The notes under the pieces: generated by a model
The model's input: the letters and a program-made list of their open reading frames with translations, nothing else
Told to the model about the DNA's origin: nothing
Database searches by the model: none
NCBI GenBank assembly: GCA_021850085.1
Contig: JAJZRZ010000003.1
Span: forward strand, 1 to 24,999
Direction of reading: 5' to 3'
From: Actinomycetes bacterium
Lineage (GTDB): Bacteria > Actinomycetota > Coriobacteriia > Anaerosomatales > Anaerosomataceae
DNA: 24,999 bases
Shown: piece after piece, positions 23,303 to 24,999 of the stretch
How the letters are laid out: each line of letters opens with the position of its first letter
Numbering within the stretch: position 1 is the stretch's first letter
Made by a program: the position numbers and the translations under genes

Positions 23303-23331
23303 ATTGTATACCCAGGAGGGTATTTCTGCAA
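23303..23331 (-). promoter_or_regulatory. Promoter with CsoR/CstR-type operator in the -35/-10 spacer
   Basis: On the minus strand TTGCAG (23331-23326) and TACAAT (23308-23303) are separated by exactly 17 bases, about 28 bases upstream of the ferredoxin start allowing for the transcription start. The spacer contains ATACCC-AGGA-GGGTAT (plus-strand reading, 23308-23323), a perfect 6-bp inverted repeat. TACCC-N4-GGGTA is the form of operator bound by CsoR-family repressors (Cu, Ni/Co, formaldehyde or persulfide sensors). Its position would block RNA polymerase. No CsoR-family gene is in the window. Confidence 0.6.
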
Positions 23332-23363
23332 CCGTCCGCGTTGCCAAAGCCGAAGCTGTCCGG

Positions 23364-23394
23364 TTTACACGACAGGCGTGCTCGCTGATACGAT
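23364..23394 (+). promoter_or_regulatory. Weak promoter candidate for the second chemoreceptor
   Basis: TTTACA (23364-23369) and TACGAT (23389-23394) are the best boxes upstream of the receptor start at 23433, but the 19-base spacing is long. The rest of the 164-base divergent gap belongs to the ferredoxin promoter region. Confidence 0.25.
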
Positions 23395-23432
23395 TAAGCG
23401 ATGGGGAGCGTCGACGCACGAGAGCAGGGGAT

Positions 23433-24590
23433 ATGAAGAGCAGGCAGATCGAGGCCGGCAAGCATCGCACCATGTGGCTCGCGTACGGGACAGGCGCGGC
23501 GGTCGGGCTGGTGTTCCCGGTCATCGCGAACCTGTTGGTCGAGCCGAGAAGCGGACTGGCGTGGGCCGTGTTCTGGCTGATGTCGGTGGCGGCTGGTGTC
23601 GGCGTGGGGGGCGTATGCCACACCTTGTCGCGGGCATCGGCGGACAAGACGTTGCGCGGTGTGCTCGAACAGGCGACCGCCACGCTCGGCTTCACGTCGG
23701 GCGCTGCAGCCGATGGAGATGCGGTCACGGCGGAACTGGAGCGGATCCTTTCGGCCGCGGCTGCGATGCTCGGTCAGATCAGGGCCGCGAACGACAATAT
23801 CCGCGCGGTCACGGCCGAGGTCCTCGCCGCCACGGAGCAGCAGGCGTCAGGCGCGGCGCAGCAGGCCGCTGCGGTCACGCAGACTTCGGCCACCGTTGAG
23901 GAGCTCGCGCAGACCTCCTCACAGATCGCAGACAATGCGGGAGCGGTCGTTCGTATCGCCGAGAAGACGCTCGCGAGCGCCGAGGAGGGCATGACCGCCG
24001 TGGCTACCACGGCGGCGGGAATCGAGGACATCCGCGAGACCACCATGCAGTCCTCCGACCGCATCCTCGCGCTCGGAGAGCGCAGCCAGGAGATCGGCCG
24101 CGTCCTTTCGATCATCAACGAGATCGCGGAGCAGACGAAGATCCTCGCGCTCAACGCCGCCATCGAGGCGGCGCGGGCCGGGGAGGCAGGCAAGGGCTTC
24201 TCGGTCGTGGCGGAGGAGATCCGCAAGCTCGCCGACTCGGTGACCGAGTCCACAGGAGAGATCAGCCGCGTGGTGCGCGAGATCCAGGCGTCGGCCTCGG
24301 CGCTCATAATGCAGACGGAGAAGGCGGCCAAGAAGGTCGCCGAAGGCCAGGATCTTGCGCGCAACACCCAGGATTCGCTTGAGCGCATCGTGGCTCAGGT
24401 TGAGGAAACCACGGATGCCGCCAAGCAGATATCCATAGCCACGCAGCAACAGCGGACAGCATCCGACCAGGTGGTGGTCTCGATGCGCGAGGTGGCGCTT
24501 GTGTCACAGCAGGCCGCCGACGCCTCACGCAAGATCAGCGCGGCGATCACCGAGTTGACGTCTTTGGCCGACGCGATGGTGAGACGATGA
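23433..24590 (+). CDS. Methyl-accepting chemotaxis protein lacking sensor and HAMP domains
   Basis: This is a 385-residue chemoreceptor. Two N-terminal transmembrane helices (MWLAYGTGAAVGLVFPVIANLLV and LAWAVFWLMSVAAGVGVGGVC) are joined by the short EPRSG loop, so there is no periplasmic domain, and I see no HAMP sequence after them. The signalling coiled coil has the hairpin tip EIAEQTKILALNAAIEAARAGEAGKGFSVVAEEIRKLADSV. Gln/Ala-rich methylation-type regions flank it (ATEQQASGAAQQAAAVTQTS; QQQRTASDQVVVSM). ATG 23433 precedes the first helix; AGGGG is close upstream, only two bases from the start. It overlaps the RidA gene as ATGA. It is divergent from the ferredoxin/selenoprotein operon and could report on the same signal, which is speculation. 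Confidence 0.92.
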   Translation: MKSRQIEAGKHRTMWLAYGTGAAVGLVFPVIANLLVEPRSGLAWAVFWLMSVAAGVGVGGVCHTLSRASADKTLRGVLEQATATLGFTSGAAADGDAVTAELERILSAAAAMLGQIRAANDNIRAVTAEVLAATEQQASGAAQQAAAVTQTSATVEELAQTSSQIADNAGAVVRIAEKTLASAEEGMTAVATTAAGIEDIRETTMQSSDRILALGERSQEIGRVLSIINEIAEQTKILALNAAIEAARAGEAGKGFSVVAEEIRKLADSVTESTGEISRVVREIQASASALIMQTEKAAKKVAEGQDLARNTQDSLERIVAQVEETTDAAKQISIATQQQRTASDQVVVSMREVALVSQQAADASRKISAAITELTSLADAMVRR

Positions 24591-24999
24591 GAGTCTCCGC
24601 CCCCGAACAGCGGCTCCTCGATGCGGGGCTCGAGCTCCCGCCCGCCCCCACCGTGCTCGGTGCGTACGTGCCAGCTGTCAGGTCGGGGAACCTGGTGTTC
24701 ACGGCAGGACAGCTCCCGATGAGGGACGGCGCGCTTCTCGCGCAGGGCACGGTGGGGGCGGGCGTGACCGAGGAGGAGGCCGTCGGATGCGCGCGGCAGT
24801 GCGCCCTCAACGCTCTCGCTGCAGCCTCGACGGTGTGCGACCTGTCTTCGGTGAAGTCCGTGGTCAAACTTGTCGGTTACGTGGCCTCGGCCCCAGGTTT
24901 CACCGCGCAGCCTGCCGTGCTCAACGGCGCGAGCGATCTCGTGCGGGTGGCGTTCGGAGAGGCCGGTGCGCACGCGAGGGAGGCCGTGGGGGTAGATCG
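24587..24999 (+). CDS. RidA (YjgF/YER057c) family protein, 3' end cut by window
   Basis: RidA proteins hydrolyse reactive enamine/imine intermediates released by PLP enzymes. The visible 137 residues carry the family pattern: LGAYVPAVRSGNLVFTAGQLPMRDGALLAQGTVGAGVT, then ARQCALNALAAASTVCDLSSVKSVVKLVGYVAS and LNGASDLVRVAFGEAGAHAREAVGV. The longer spacing and N-terminus place it with the roughly 150-residue subgroup rather than the short housekeeping RidA. The catalytic arginine usually found in the final strand would lie beyond the window end, so activity cannot be judged. ATG 24587 overlaps the receptor stop by four bases, indicating translational coupling. Confidence 0.88.
   Translation, partial: MRVSAPEQRLLDAGLELPPAPTVLGAYVPAVRSGNLVFTAGQLPMRDGALLAQGTVGAGVTEEEAVGCARQCALNALAAASTVCDLSSVKSVVKLVGYVASAPGFTAQPAVLNGASDLVRVAFGEAGAHAREAVGVD

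Noticed and set aside
1..24999. tRNA/rRNA genes, CRISPR arrays, insertion sequences or prophage genes
   Set aside because: None seen: no cloverleaf-like segments, no regularly spaced repeats, and no transposase, integrase or phage-type reading frames on either strand.

Overview
The window comes from a high-GC bacterium with short intergenic gaps, GTG/TTG starts alongside ATG, and many ATGA or 1-11 base overlaps between genes. Together, a complete chemotaxis operon with CheC and CheD, a PilT-type pilus ATPase, molybdenum cofactor (Moco) genes, two radical SAM enzymes and a probable selenoprotein suggest an anaerobic or facultative environmental organism. A deep-branching actinobacterium (Coriobacteriia-like) is my best guess from the gene mix, but nothing here proves the taxonomy.

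Layout. Bases 1 to about 118 look foreign to the rest: the minus strand reads as a piece of an EamA/DMT transporter joined abruptly to a truncated moeA. Bases 102-5450 (+) form a molybdenum cofactor operon: moeA (3' part), a small CxLGCF protein, mobB, moaA, moaC, a MOSC protein and mogA/moaB. It ends with a cysteine desulfurase-like class V aminotransferase and a DUF3343 putative Se/S carrier, a pair typical of selenium- or sulfur-modified molybdoenzyme maturation. A convergent L,D-transpeptidase (5473-6510, -) follows and faces away from the chemotaxis operon cheR, mcp, cheW, cheY, cheB, cheA, cheC, cheD (6633-13899, +). Downstream on the plus strand are a Rossmann-GAF-GGDEF diguanylate cyclase, a small winged-helix-like protein behind a palindromic operator candidate, a cytoplasmic-looking peptidoglycan-binding/degenerate amidase protein, a secreted NlpC/P60 endopeptidase, and a PilT ATPase (to 19107).

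Bases 19141-21030 (-) hold a B12-type radical SAM enzyme and a VanZ-like membrane protein. A DMT transporter (+) and a hypothetical membrane protein (-) converge with overlapping stop codons near 22000. Bases 22725-23268 (-) hold a two-gene operon: an atypical ferredoxin followed by a thioredoxin-fold protein whose reading frame is interrupted by one UGA. The UGA is best read as selenocysteine, with a SECIS-like hairpin directly downstream. The promoter of this operon carries a perfect ATACCC-N4-GGGTAT palindrome between its -35 and -10 boxes, the layout of a CsoR/CstR-family operator. Divergent from it is a second methyl-accepting chemotaxis protein followed by a RidA-family gene cut off by the window end.

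How the parts fit together: the Moco operon and the UGA-containing gene both point to selenium and redox chemistry. The che operon, diguanylate cyclase and PilT suggest chemosensory and c-di-GMP control of surface motility. The most interesting system is the metal- or sulfur-regulated ferredoxin/selenoprotein pair at 22725-23331, which a conventional gene caller would truncate to 70 residues.
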